The translations under genes and the position numbers were made by a program. A stretch of 64,000 nt of DNA from Lycium barbarum. Taxonomy: Eukaryota; Streptophyta; Magnoliopsida; Solanales; Solanaceae. Numbering within the stretch: the first letter of the stretch is position 1; every line of letters begins with the position of its first letter. Of the stretch, positions 1 through 11,847 are shown in pieces. The stretch lies in the NCBI RefSeq assembly GCF_019175385.1, contig NC_083337.1, positions 42,384,938 to 42,448,937 on the forward strand, written 5' to 3'. A model generated the notes under the pieces. That model was not told the DNA's origin, did not search any database, and saw only the letters and a program-made list of their open reading frames with translations.

Positions 1-1790
1 GTATTCACGTCTAGGTGGACCACATATCTTACTCATGAATGCTATACATCAATAATTCTAAACTCATTGGGCAACCCCACATTTATACCATCATTAACAA
101 CTATGCCCATATCAATATACATAACCCGACGAGGCCATCAAAATGATGTACAAAATATAAGCCGACAAGGCTAAAGACATCTAATCTTACACCACTGTCT
201 ATGAGCCTCTAAGAAGAGTAGGTAAAATCATATAGGCGGGACAGGACCACACCGTGCCCATGTATGTACACAAAAGAATAATACCAAAAGATATAGTTCC
301 GGATGAAATGGAGCCCCTCTATGTAGTCCCTGAATAAGAAATGCTATGGATCAAGCCTGTCTCCCTAGCCACCTGCGGGCATGACGCAGCGTCCACAAAC
401 AAAAGGACGTCAGTACGAATAATGTACTGAGTATGTACAGCATAATCAACATCATTATAGGAGCATAAGAAATAGCATAAGATGGGAAAATCGGGAGATA
501 GTAGAGCCATCATCGTAATTACTTACTTGTCTTTCATAGGGACCTTTCATTTCTAATACGTGCTCGTGTACACACATATAGACATATAAATATATTTACA
601 TCCATATCCGTATTCATATCCATAGCATACCCGAGCATGGAGGTTCGGTAGTTTCACATACCCGGCTATGACAAGGCTCGGTGATTATACATACCTGGCC
701 CTACCAAGGCTCAGTGTCATCTATACCGAACTGCAGTAGTGTGCGCGCAATAGATATCATACCCGGCCATATAAACTCGGTGTTACATAATAGTCATACA
801 TACTTAGGCATGTATACTTAAAGGTCCATAAGTACCATCAACATCATTACCATTATCGTTTTTGTTACGTCTATCCTTGGAGGATCAACTATCATATAAA
901 TGAAGTAATAGAATCATGAAAGTATCGAGGATCATGAGCTTTAGTAGCTTTAGAGGTAGAATCATTTGGAGGACATTATAGAACTCGTGAAAGGATGTAT
1001 ATATATATATATATATATAGCCAAGGAACCCTGCCTTATTGAAAGAAGGGTTAGACTTACATACCTCTTTGTCTTTTCAACTATCTAACGTTCACCGTTG
1101 AAGCTTGAATAATCTACATTTAGAAGGGTTCATACCATGGTTAAGCCTTAATGAAACTCTTAAATTCAAACTAGAATAATTCATAGTCTAATGAAAATTG
1201 GGAAGCATTTCCCCTATTTCGTCAACTTCCACCATATCACAAAACAACTCCCAAGAATCACAATAACATCCATAATACACTCATAATATCCAATTCAAGT
1301 GATCACATTACACTAAGCCTTTAATATTCACCCCCATGTTCAACTCATACTGGCAACTTCATACCAATTTTAGCACATTTACATATGATGCTTCTTCAGT
1401 ACCATTATTACCTTTCATAATAAGATTATATCCATATTATACTAGTAATCATGACTCAAGTTAGCTCACTACTTAAAAACATCACCAAAGTTACATTTAG
1501 ACTTCATTTTCTACTTTCTTCTTCTACCCAAGTCTTTCAAACCTCTCCATACTCCAAATAACATGAAAAGATCATAAAACTTACCTTTGATTAAGTAGGA
1601 ATAACCTTTGGATAGGAATACTTCACTTGAAGAAAAACCCTAGCTTCAATCAATAAAGTTTTCTTGACCCTAGCAACCCCTAAGAGCTTCCTTATACTTG
1701 ATTCCCTTGGATTAATAATGTGAGCCTTTGATTTCCCTTGGGTTCTTGTATATGAAATGTGTGGGATGTTCTAGAGCCTTGGAGATAAGT
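1..1790 (-). mobile_element. Truncated chromovirus LTR (family of the 41752 LTR)
   Basis: Read on the minus strand this stretch follows the LTR at 41752-44211 island by island. It has the hexanucleotide-rich AT stretch near 545-640, GC-rich repeats near 640-780, a GGTATGTAAG-type island near 1040-1070, a donor-like GGTAAGTTTTATG near 1572-1586, and the CAGTAC/GTACTG hairpin module at 375-437. The last roughly 75 bases of the LTR lie outside the window. Its 5' part, including the promoter, is missing: at 1791 the end of a different LTR begins. No coding sequence is present. The open frames on the minus strand here fall in LTR sequence and match no protein family. Confidence 0.8.
375..437 (-). 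other. Conserved LTR hairpin module (copy 1)
   Basis: On the minus strand CAGTAC and GTACTG enclose a 7-base loop, followed by ACGTCC and GGACGC around a pyrimidine-rich loop, then TCATGCCCGCAGGT. The same module recurs in every LTR of the window that reaches this far. Confidence 0.6.
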
Positions 1791-2665
1791 TGTCACACCC
1801 CAATTCCGGTAGGGCATGCTGGGCACCATACTCTTTCTTAGAGCTGAGCGAACCCTCTGGCATTCACATAATGAAACTGGACATATAAAAAAAAATCGGA
1901 AATATAATAGTGTACTTTCCGTCAAACCATAGAAATTTACGAACGATACTCAATTAATGAGAAGACGAGTAAGTCAAACTGACATATCAGCCTACATGGT
2001 AGCTTTACTCAACACATGATGTCTCGACATACTAACCACAGGACACTGTCTGCAAAGTCTCTAAGAGTAAACACCTGAATCATATGAGTCGGGATAGGGC
2101 CCTGACGTACCCATACACACATATGATAACCATAATGACTCGGCACTGCTCCAGGAGGAAAATGGAGTTTGCCAATCCCAGCTGATAGCCAACCATCCAA
2201 GATGAATACTTTTACCTGCAAAATAATCTGTGACTGTGTGGCATGAACACAACGCCCCCAGGCAAAGGGACGTCAGTACGAACAATGTACCGAGTATGTA
2301 AGGCAGCAGTAATCATAAAGAATGAGATATAAGCCATAATGAAAGTATGAGAAACCATCTGTAATATGAATAGCCCCGAAGGCAGAGAATAACCATGTAA
2401 GTAGCCCTAAAGGCAATGACTAGAAATGTAAATATATACCATACCCGACCCTTTAGTAAGGGAATCGGTGAAATATAAATATATACCGTATCCGGCACTT
2501 TAGTGAGGGACTCGGTGAAATAATCATATATATACCATCCCCGACCCTCTAGTGAGGGACTCGGTGAAATAATCATATATATACCGTACCCAGCCCTCTG
2601 GTAAACTTTTGGAACTTCGCTATAACCATAATGATACAAAAATGAAAGTTCCAAGGCGTAATATT
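1791..2665 (-). mobile_element. 3' part of a second minus-strand LTR family
   Basis: On the plus strand it opens TGTCACACCCC, the complement of a typical LTR end in this window (GTGACA). It carries the CGGTAC/GTACTG plus ACGTCC...GGGGCGT hairpin module at about 2241-2300 and a tandem GC-rich array. No primer binding site follows on the left side (1780-1790), so this is a solo or truncated LTR. The upstream half is lost where the LTR of element B starts near 2670. The exact right junction is uncertain by about 10 bases. Confidence 0.65.
2425..2600. repeat. LTR-internal tandem repeat, about 57-bp unit
   Basis: Three to four imperfect copies of a unit containing ATATATACC, a GC-rich block such as CCCGACCCT, and AGTGAGGGACTCGGTGAAAT lie head to tail. 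They occupy the same place in the LTR as the GC-rich arrays of the other families in the window. Confidence 0.7.
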
Positions 2666-2669
2666 CTTC

Positions 2670-3572
2670 TGACACGTCGACGGGTCGTCGACCCGATCGT
2701 CGAACTGTACCGCTTGAACTTTTTAAACTTCGAGTATAAATATGTGGTCCACGACCTTATTTCATAATTTCCCCATTTCCCAATCAGAGAAAACCCTAGT
2801 ATTTTCTCTCCCAACCTTTTCCATCATTATTAGTAGAGATTTGGCAAGATTCGATCCCCATAAACCCGAGCTTGTGAATAAGAAGGTTGTTTCTAGGGTT
2901 TCTCCTAAGTTGTGAAGCTTAGGAAGTTGGAATTGAAGTTGATCCTTGGAATATTAGTCCCCACAAGGTATGTAAATGATTTCTACCCTTATATTCAAGT
3001 TAATTATCAACATTTTTAGTGATGTTAAGTGAGGGGAGGATATTTATGGAAGTGGTAACTTGATAAAGGTTAAGATAGTGGTTTGGGGCTATTTTAAGAG
3101 ATGATTGGGAATAGATTTGAGTGTATTTTAATATGTAAGTGTTGTTCTTATTGTTATGGATATTGTGGTTGATGTTGGATGGAATGGAAAGTTGAAGGGT
3201 TATGATATTACAAGGAATATATACATTTCCTATGATTTGTTAAGCTCTAATTGTGTTTAAAACGGCTAGTAAGCGAGGTAAATAGTCTAATTAAGGCCTA
3301 TGTTATCTTGATTTTAGACGATTGGATATAATTTAAGGTATGTTAAGGCTATCCTTTCTTTCTTTTGGCATGACCTTATGATATGAACCAGCAAGTGAGT
3401 AAACAAGCTTCCATATTACTCTATTCTTAGAAGCAATAGCCGTACTTCAATCTTTGATGTTCCTATTCCCCGTTTATGATTGTTCCTTTTGTTCATGGGT
3501 CCAACTTTATGTATACAATTTATTTATGCATTATATTCATTCATACATGTACTTATATGCATATTGACCCAT
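2670..3572 (+). mobile_element. Element B, partial 5' LTR
   Basis: This stretch aligns base for base with 18710-19632 of the 3' LTR of B, from the GTCGAC cluster and TATA box (GAGTATAAATATG near 2734) through the CCACAAGGTATGT donor-like site (2962-2972) to ATATTGACCC. The copies differ by roughly 5-7% by eye. Both ends are missing. The first part of the LTR is absent on the left, and on the right the LTR breaks off and runs straight into gag sequence, so the LTR 3' third, the primer site, the leader and the gag start are all deleted. Confidence 0.85.
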
Positions 3573-5356
3573 GTACATTCAGCCAGATGCACTGGGCCAG
3601 GATGTACGGGATGTCGTGCAATTATTGACTAGATTAGTAGCCCCTCAGGCTCAGCGGCTGGGAGTTGGTGTTTACCAGGCAGACAGGGCTGGTAGTTCGA
3701 GGGTCAAGACTTTTCTCGGGTTAGATCCTCTAGAGTTATCAGTGTTGAAGCAGTATATGGAACCCTAGGATTTTATTTATGGCATGCAGAGGACCTTGAG
3801 GGTTATGCACGCCGATGAGGCTGAGTCGGTAGAGTTGGCTTCATATAGACTTCGTGACATTGCAGTACAGTGGTATCAGACCTGGGCGTTATCTAGGGGA
3901 GAGAATGCTCCTCCAGCTGTTTGGCGAGAGTTTTCAAATGCTTTTATCCTCCATTATTTACCACCAGAGGTCCGCCGAGCCCGATCAGACAGGTTCTTAC
4001 ATATTGAGCTAGGCAGTATGAGTGTTCAGGAGTATTATGTGCAGTTCGATTCGTTGGCTAGATATGCCCTATCTATGGTGGCTGAGATGGACGATAGAGT
4101 TCATCGTTTCGTGGCTGGTCTAGGGCCACACTTGATAGATGCGTGTACGGCTGCTGCGTTACAACCAGACATGGATATCTCTTGTATACAGGCGTACGCA
4201 TGGAATTTGGAGGACCGTAAGTACCAGAGGAGGATAGTGCGTGACTGGGGCCCTGGTAAAAGGTTTAGGTCATTTGATATGGTTGGTGAGTTCAGGGGAG
4301 GACAGTGGTAGAGCATTCTCAATATTCATATCAGTCGGTAGGGAGTGCACCTTTGCGGTTTTTAGGCCCTAGGTTTGATCGGTCTTCGTATCCCGGAGCG
4401 GGCCAGAGTTCCAGATCATCAGGCTCTCAGTACCGACCAGAGTCAGGCCAGGTGAGGCCACCCTTACCACGGTGTGCTCAGTGCGGTAGGCTGCACGCTA
4501 GGCAGTGTCGGGCTGGATTGGATGTTTGCTATTCTTGTGGTCAGTCAGGCCACAAGATCAGGGAGTGTCCGGCGAGGGTTGGTGCAGGCATTGTTCAGCC
4601 TATGGGATCCACATCTAGTTTTCCGTCATCAATAAGCGCTTCAGGGCCAGTTTTTCAGACACCAGCGGGACGTGATAGAGGGAGGAGTGGAGCACCTAGT
4701 TTGAGTGGGCCTCAGCACCGTGTTTATGCATTAGCTGGTAGACAGGACCGTGAGATGTCTTCTGATGTTGTTACAGGTATATTATCAGTTTCACCCATGA
4801 TGTTTATGCACTGATCGACCCAAGTTCCACTTTATCATATGTTACGCCTTTTGTTGCAGGCATGTTTGGGATAGAGCCCGAGTTGATTAAACCATTTGAG
4901 GTGTCTACGCTGGTTGGTGTTCCAGTTATAGGTAGGGGAGTATACCGGAGCTGTGTTGTTATAGTTTGTGACCGCCATACCATAGAAGATCTGATTGAGT
5001 TAGATACGATTGATTTTGACGTTATTATGGGCATGGACTAGTTGGCTTTTTGTTATGCTAATGTTGATTGTAGGACAAAGATAGTTCGATTCCAGTTTCC
5101 CGATGAGCCAATTCTTGAGTGGAAAGGTAATATCGTTTCCCTGAAGGGTAGGTTTATTTACTACCTTAAGCCTAGGAAGATGATTAGAAAAGGATATATT
5201 TTTCACCTAGTTCGCGTTCAAGACGTGCAAGCAGAGTCGCCGACTCTTCAGTCTGTCCCTGTGGTTAATGAGTTCCCAGAAGCGTTTCCAGATGAGCTTC
5301 CAGGGATTCCTCCAGGGATAGAAAGATTGATTTTATCATTGATCTGTTGCCAAATA
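3573..5356 (+). pseudogene. gag: Element B gag and protease remnant
   Basis: Homologous to gag of elements A and E. The capsid-type segment has an in-frame stop near 3766 and runs open from 3784 to 4311. After a frameshift the zinc-finger part (4305-4814) holds a CxxC pair and a clear knuckle, CYSCGQSGHKIREC (C-X2-C-X4-H-X4-C). A second frameshift near 4795 leads into the protease with LIDPSSTLSYV, where the family has DPGS, and a Trp codon has become TAG at 5041. The segment ends at 5356, where element A is inserted. The reading continues at 15342 in the linker before reverse transcriptase. It cannot make a working Gag: it has two frameshifts, at least two stops and no N-terminus. Chromovirus assignment comes from its pol part. 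Confidence 0.85.
5352..5356. repeat. Target-site duplication of element A, left copy (AAATA)
   Basis: Matches AGATA at 15342-15346 with one change. Removing element A and one copy joins the pol linker of element B in agreement with the homologous line in element C (30721-30790). Confidence 0.85.
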
Positions 5357-7758
5357 TGTTGCGACCCAGCTAGGGGCCGCGACGGGTACCCGGAGCAATT
5401 ACCGACCACCACTTACTCTACTGCTTGTCTTGCTCATTTATTACTCTTTTATCAATTTTACATACCAATTGTAGGAAAATCATATTTAATTAAAACAAAA
5501 ATACTTTATATACATTTGTCTCTTGGCCATCAAAATAATATACATACATATGAAAACATCTTGTGAGACCATCTAACCCACACTGCGTATCTACGAGCCT
5601 CTAATAACATAATGAATACATGGACGGAACAAGACTCCGTCATGCCCAAATTATGCATATATGAATGTACATCAAAAGGATAGCCATAAGCACCTCCGAA
5701 CAATGGAGTGCTATCTATCAGCTGACAGCTACTGAGGACCTGGGCCAAGCTCTCCTCCCTGTCTACTTGTGGGCATGAACACAGCGTCCGAAGAAAGGAC
5801 GTCAGTACGAATATTGTACCGAGTATGAGAGGCATACATAATTAAAGGAGACATCAATAATATGGGGATAACATCAACATGAGACATTTGGATCTGACTG
5901 ATAATCATAAATGAAGTAATCTATGCTATCTTACTCATACTCATCATCAGAACATGTATGCATCATATGCAAGCTGCCCGTCCATGTCGGAACGGTGTGA
6001 TAATCAATAATATTAGCCCGCGTCCAGGCTTCCCGCATCCGGGGTACCATCTCATGCCGCCCACTAGTGGTGTCTGCCCACACCCGTAGGTCGTGGTGTA
6101 TCCGTATCGCCGCCCGCCGAAGCGGTGTCTGCCCGGCCAACTAGGCCCGGTGTGAATGCAATCATGACATGCTTAACATAAATACTCATAGCAATATGCT
6201 TATCATAAAATACTTATCTTATCATAATGCGTATATAAGGTTCATGATCAACTTTACTCCATCGGGGTGACGTAAGGTCGTGATCCCCCGGTTACATTAT
6301 GGAACCATTATGGACATTTTGCCTCACCTTGAAAGGACTAGTACATAAGGTGAGTGTAGGCAAGTAATAACATCACCATCATTCTAGTGTCATCATATCG
6401 TATAACTTATCTCATATAGACATTCATAGGTATAAGCTTATAACTTCTTAGAATGTAGGAACTCATGAAAGGAATAGGGATTCAAGCTAAAATATTCATG
6501 CCATTAGAAAGAAGGACTAGCCTCACATACCTTGGTCGTTTAGCTAAGATATCGCTCACTTGTTCTCCATTGATATCACGTCGTTACCTTCATAAGAGAA
6601 TTCGTATCAACATTAGTAAACTAACTATAAGAACGCGTCGCAAATTCTAGGAAAAGTTGGGCAACGTCTCCTTTGCTCATACTACTTTTCTCACGTTCTA
6701 TATCAACTCCCAGTATTCATAATATTATCCGCAATATCATAATCGACAATCGTCATTTACGTACATTTGGCAAAATCCACCATTTTCCTACAATTTTCCC
6801 TCATTTCTACTTCTAGCTCATCCTTGCATTTTCATGCATTTAATGCTTGTTTCATGATATAAACGTCATTTATAACGTATTTGTACTCACAACACTTCAA
6901 TATTCATAATTCAATTCCACTATCATTCATTTATGTCACTATTCACTCAATAATGACCCATTTCTATGTTCTTCTACATTTCAAGTGTCTAAGCTTTCCA
7001 ATGCTTCAAACAACATGGAATAATCATGAAACTTACCTTGGATGATGGTTGAACAATCCTTAAGTGGAAATACTTCAATTAGCCAAAACCCTAGTTCCAC
7101 CTTCTTGGGAATTTCTTGACTTAGAAGATCGTTTGATGTGTTCTTACACGTATTTTCATGAATTTAGTGTTGTTGGTCTTGATAATCCCTTTGATTCTCT
7201 TTAATTCTTGTGGAGGAAATATTTGGAGAGTTCTAGAATGTTCTTGAGTTGTATGGATGAATAATGAAATGAATTGAAGTCCAAGTCCCTTTTAATAATC
7301 ACAAAAACTGATCTTTAATGAATTCTTGTCGGGATGAACAGTGGTCGTAAACCACCATATACGGACCGTATTTTGATTTACGGTCCGTCCTCCATGGTCG
7401 TATTTAATCATTTCAAAGACAGAAAGTTTTGGCTGAGGAACATGGCAGTTTACGACTGAGGTTTACGGTCCGTAAACCAGTTTATGGGCCGTCCTCCAAG
7501 TCGTATTTAACCATTTTCACAATTTGCAGAAAGTTGAGATTTTTTACAAGCTGGAGGACGATTGCACTATACGGTCCGTAAATCACTTTACGGGCCGTAT
7601 AGTGCCATATACGACCACTGGACAGAAAATTTTTCCGCAACTTTCTTATTTCCAAAAATTAAGAATTAGCCATTCCCGACTTAACAAAACACCATACACT
7701 CAAACTTTTCATCATTCCACTCATCATACAAGTACGGCGAAATTTCCGAGGTGTAACA
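5357..7758 (-). repeat. Element A 3' LTR
   Basis: Opens on the minus strand with TGTTACACCTCGG at 7758 and ends at 5357. U3 holds the palindrome cluster (7328-7620). A TATA-like TTATTAAAAG lies near 7292-7301, a donor-like AAG|GTAAGT at 7031-7039, and the GGTATGTGAGGCTAG island near 6505-6530. GC-rich repeats follow near 5960-6160. H1 is CAGTAC (5803-5808) with GTACCG (5816-5821) on the plus strand. H2 is CGTCC (5785-5789) with GGACG (5797-5801). H3 is GACGGA (5623-5628) with TCCGTC (5636-5641). Confidence 0.93.
7565..7604. repeat. 40-bp near-perfect palindrome in U3 of the A LTR
   Basis: The arms read CACTATACGG-T-CCGTAAA and TTTACGG-G-CCGTATAGTG around the loop TCAC. That is 17 paired positions with one T/G mismatch. 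Nearby GGTTTACGG-T-CCGTAAACC (near 7461) is a second, perfect palindrome. Both share the core CGGxCCG with the palindromes of the other LTR families. Confidence 0.9.
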
Positions 7759-7760
7759 TT

Positions 7761-7773
7761 CTTCCCCCCTTTT
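7761..7773 (-). other. Element A polypurine tract
   Basis: On the minus strand AAAAGGGGGGAAG, directly before the 3' LTR start at 7758. This is the expected plus-strand primer site for reverse transcription. Confidence 0.9.
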
Positions 7774-7774
7774 G

Positions 7775-7796
7775 GAACATTCGTCCTCGAATGTTC
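7775..7796. other. Perfect hairpin next to the polypurine tract (A)
   Basis: GAACATTCG, loop TCCT, CGAATGTTC: a 9-bp perfect inverted repeat immediately upstream, in element orientation, of the polypurine tract. The same palindrome sits at the same place in B, C and E. Confidence 0.85.
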
Positions 7797-7962
7797 GACA
7801 CTTGGGAATTCTAGAAATATTTTGCCAGCATTTCCTTTGTAATTTGGACACTACCTTTCCATTACAACAACCCACATTATCTTCGCCTCACAGGGCTATA
7901 TCACAACATCAACACATTATGGCCACACACGACCAAAAACATAAAATTAAAACATACATACC

Positions 7963-9762
7963 TTACATCATCGACGTCTCATCATGAATCTCTTCTGGGG
8001 ATTGGAACAAATGGGGGTACATAGATTTCATCTTCTCCTCCGCTTCCCAAGTCATTTCTTCCCGATTATTGTTCCGCCATTGAACTTTGACTGAAGCAAC
8101 CTCTTTATTCCGAAGCCTTCGTACTTGTCTATCCAAAATGGCAATAGGCATTTCCTCGTATGTTAGCTTCTCTGTTACTTGCACATCATCAACCGGAACT
8201 ATTCTCGTTGGGTCTCCAATACACTTGCGGAGCATCGAAACATGGAATACTGGATGCACGGATTCGAGCTCTGAAGGCAAGTCCAATTCATAGGCTACTC
8301 GACTCACCTTGCAAATGATTTGGTAGGGTCCGATATATCGGGGACTTAGCTTTCCCTTCTTTCCAAATCTCATCACTCGCTTCATCGGCGATACCTTCAG
8401 GAACACCCAATCGCCCACTTGAAATTCCAAGTCTCGTCGGCGATTATCTGCATAAGACTTTTGGCGACATTGAGCTGTTAACAGTCGGTCTCGAATCACT
8501 TTAACCTTTTCAACTGCTTGTTGGATCAAGTCGGGGCCTATCAATTGTACTTCTCCAGTTTCAAACCATCCAACTGGAGATCTGCATTTTCTTCCATATA
8601 AGGCTTCATATGGGGCCATTTGAATACTGGAATGATAGCTGTTATTATAGGCAAATTCAATAAGAGGCAAATGCTCATCCCAACTAGCACAAAAGTCCAG
8701 CACACACGCTCGTAGCATATCTTCCAAGGTCTGAATAGTACGCTCGGCTTGTCCGTCGGTCTGCGGATGGAACGCCGTGCTGAGCTTAATTTGAGTACCT
8801 AGACCTTCTTGAAAGGACTTCCAGAACTTGGCTGTGAACTGTGCCCCTCTGTCTGTGATAATGGCCAAAGGAATACCGTGAAGTCGTACAATCTCCTTGA
8901 GATACAATTTAGTATAATCTTCCGCTGAATATGTGGTTCTAACGGGGAGAAAATGAGCTGCTTTTGTAAGTCTATCCACGATCACCCATATAGAATCATA
9001 CTTCCCTCGCGAACGGGGTAATCCTACCACAAAATCCATGTTAATTTCTTCCCATTTCCACGTAGGGATTTCCATTGCTTGCAATAACCCTCCTGGCTTT
9101 TGATGCTCGACTTTCAGTTGCTGGCAATTCAGACATTGGGCTACAAATTCTGCTATGTCTCGCTTCATGCCATCCCACCAATATATCGATTTAAGATCAT
9201 GGTACATCTTAGTTGCACCTGGATGAATAGAATACCGGGAATAATGTGCTTCCTCTAAAATCTGTTGGCGCAAGTTTGCTACATTCGGTACACATAGCCG
9301 ACCTCGATATCTAAGAACCCCTTCTATGGAAACTTCGAATGGAGACTTTTCCTTTTCCTGAGATATATCTTGATTGTGGCTTAACTGAGGATCTTCATAT
9401 TGTCGTTCCTTCACTTCTAGATTCAATGACGAAACTGTGGGGTCATTGATGCTAATACTTGCATCTCCTGAATCAATTGGCCGTACGCCGAGACTTCCTA
9501 ACCGATGGACTTCACGAACCATTTCTCGCTTTTCCGAAGGAACTCCACATAAACTACCCATCGATCGGCGGCTAAGTGCGTCTGCTACTACATTCGCCTT
9601 TCCTGGATGATATAGGATGTTCACATCGTAATCCTTCAGTAATTCTAACCATCGCCTTTGCCGCAGGTTCAACTCCTTCTGTTTGAAAATATATTGAAGG
9701 CTTTTGTGATCCGTATAGATGTCCACGTGCACACCATATAAGTAGTGTCTCCACATTTTCAA
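7963..9762 (-). pseudogene. pol: Element A integrase with C-terminal chromodomain
   Basis: Open for 599 codons. The end of RNase H and a linker come first. The integrase zinc finger (H173, H180, C210, C213) is followed by the catalytic core with D243 (NMDF), D304 (ITDRG) and E340 (DGQAE), the regular DD35E spacing. A GPY motif lies at about residue 478 and a chromodomain-like C-terminus at about 546-586 (VKVQWRNNN to YPHLF), which is known to steer chromovirus insertion into heterochromatin. All catalytic residues are intact. I call it a pseudogene only because the frame upstream contains stop codons at 9808, 10000, 11221 and 11848. The stop codon is TAA at 7963-7965. Confidence 0.9.
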
Positions 9763-11169
9763 TGCATGAATGACCGCAGCTAGCTCAAGATCATGAGTGG
9801 GATAATTCTATTCATGTTTTCGCAACTGTCTCGAAACATATGCAATAACTTTCCCATTTTGCATCAATACACATCCTAATCCCACACCGGAGGCGTCACA
9901 ATATACTACATAGCCATCTGATCCTTCTGGAAGTGTTAGCACTAGCGCTGAGGTCAACCTGTTTTTCAACTCTTGGAAACTACGCTCACGGGCATCACTT
10001 CACTGGAATTTAGCCGACTTCTGGGTTAACTTTGTCCATGGGGCTGAAATAGATGAGAAGCCCTCTACAAATCTTCTATAGTATCCTGCTAACCTAAGGA
10101 AACTACGAACTTCCGTGGGCGTCGTAGGCCTTGGCCAAGTCTTCACAGCTTCTATTTTCTGAGTGTTGACTCGGATACCATCATCTGAAATAATATGACC
10201 CAGGAATGCAACAGAATTAAGCCAAAACTCGCACTTCGAAAACTTTGCATACAACTCCCGATCTCGAAGAACGCCAAAAACAATTCTTAGATGATCTGCA
10301 TGTTCTGATTCTGTGCGAGAATATACCAAAATATCGTCAATGAACACTATCACAAAAAGGTCCAAGAACGGCCTGAACACATTATTCATTAAATTCATAA
10401 ACACTGCCGGGACATTCGTCAACCCAAATGACATTACTCGAAACTCGTAGTGACCATATCTTGTCCTGAAGGCAATCTTAGGGATATCTGCTTCCCTAAT
10501 TCTCACCTGATGATAACCTGATCTTAGATCTATCTTGGAAAACCACTTAGCGCCCTGTAATTGATCAAACAAATCGTCGATTCTAGGAAGAGGGTATCTG
10601 TTCTTTATTGTCACCTTGTTCAACTGCCTGTAGTCGATGCACATTCGTAGAGATCCGTCTTTCTTCTTTACGAACAGGACTGGTGCTCCCCACGGCGAAG
10701 AACTAGGCCTGATGAAACCCTTCTCGAGCAAATCCTTCAATTGTGCCTTTAGCTCCTTCAACTCTGCTGGAGCCATTCGATAAGGAGGAATAAAGATAGG
10801 CTCGGTGTCTGGTAACACATCGATGGCGAAATCAATCTCCCTTTCTGGAGGAAGGCCTGGTAACTCGTCGGGAAACACATCTGGAAATTCATTCACTACC
10901 GGGACAGACTGGAAAGTTGGCACTTCCGCTTCCGTGTCATGAACCTGAACTAGATGACAAATATAACCTTTGGCTATCATCTTTCTCGCCTTAAGGTAGG
11001 AAATAAACCTACCCTTTGGGGAAGCTGTATTACCCTTCCACTCAAGTATGGGCTCTCCCAGAAATTGGAATCGAACTACCTTTGTCCGGCAACAAACATT
11101 AGCATAGCACGATGCCAACCAGTCCATACCCATAATTACATCGAAATCTATCATCTCAAGTTCAATCAA
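9763..11169 (-). pseudogene. pol: Element A reverse transcriptase and RNase H
   Basis: The open part 10000-11169 (389 codons) starts inside the protease end ([11 protein letters not shown]), followed by a linker and reverse transcriptase from about residue 125. Visible motifs are [36 protein letters not shown] and the catalytic FIDD at residues 276-279. RNase H follows in the same frame after a TGA at 10000-10002, where related copies have Trp, and a TAG at 9808-9810, where they have Lys. The fingers, palm and thumb are all present, so only point mutations block translation. It lies between protease and integrase as in all Ty3/gypsy elements. Confidence 0.9.
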
Positions 11170-11847
11170 GTCCGCTGTCGTCTGCCGATCACATATAATG
11201 ACTACACATTCCTTATATACTTATATCGCTATTACACGATCACCAACTAAAGTGAATAACTCAAAAGGTTTAATTGGCTCAGGTCTTACCCCAACACAAT
11301 CAGCGATATACGGAGTAATATATGAGAAGGTAGAACCCGGATCAATCAGAGCATATACATCACGGGAAAATATAGTCAAGGTACCTGTGACAACATCTGG
11401 GGAAGACTCAAGATCCTGTCGCCCAGCTAAGGCATATACACGGGGCTGAACAACACCTGAAGTGGATGCTCCCCCTCTACCTCTGCCTCTGCCTGCTGTA
11501 GTCTGAGGAATCTGCGCTGTCGGGCGCGCTGAAGAAGAACCCGCTGCTGAACCTGTGGGCTGAGTCCCCGCTCTATCTCTCGCTGAAGGGCAATCTCTCA
11601 TCATATGACCAACCTGCCCGCAAGCATAACAAGCATCCAAACCCTGACGACACTGTCCGGAATGCAATTTACCGCACTGGCTACACCGCGGTACTGGAGG
11701 TCTCCTCTGGCTAAAGTCTCCCCTAGACTGCGAATCTGAGGCCCTCGAACTCTGCCCCTGGCCTGACTGGGTAGAAAGATCAACCCTCCTATCTGGGAAT
11801 CTAGGAGGTGCACTAGTCACTGACTGACCTGAGTGCCTAGAATGCGT
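11170..11847 (-). pseudogene. gag: Element A nucleocapsid zinc knuckle and aspartic protease
   Basis: Within the open stretch 11221-11820 there is a first Cys/His cluster (CSQCGKLHSGQC) and then a classic knuckle CYACGQVGHMMRDC at residues 64-77, which binds the genomic RNA. A Gly/Arg/Ser-rich linker follows, then the protease with ALIDPGSTFSY at about residues 157-167. The catalytic Asp is followed by PGS instead of the common S/T-G, as in the other elements of this window. A TAA at 11221-11223 breaks the protease, and the frame resumes unchanged downstream. TAG at 11848-11850 separates it from the capsid part. No frameshift is needed, so Gag and Pol form one frame in this family. Confidence 0.88.

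Noticed and set aside
7775..7796. Bacterial-type terminator hairpin
   Set aside because: The GAACATTCG stem is followed by purines, not a T run, and sits at a retrotransposon polypurine tract.
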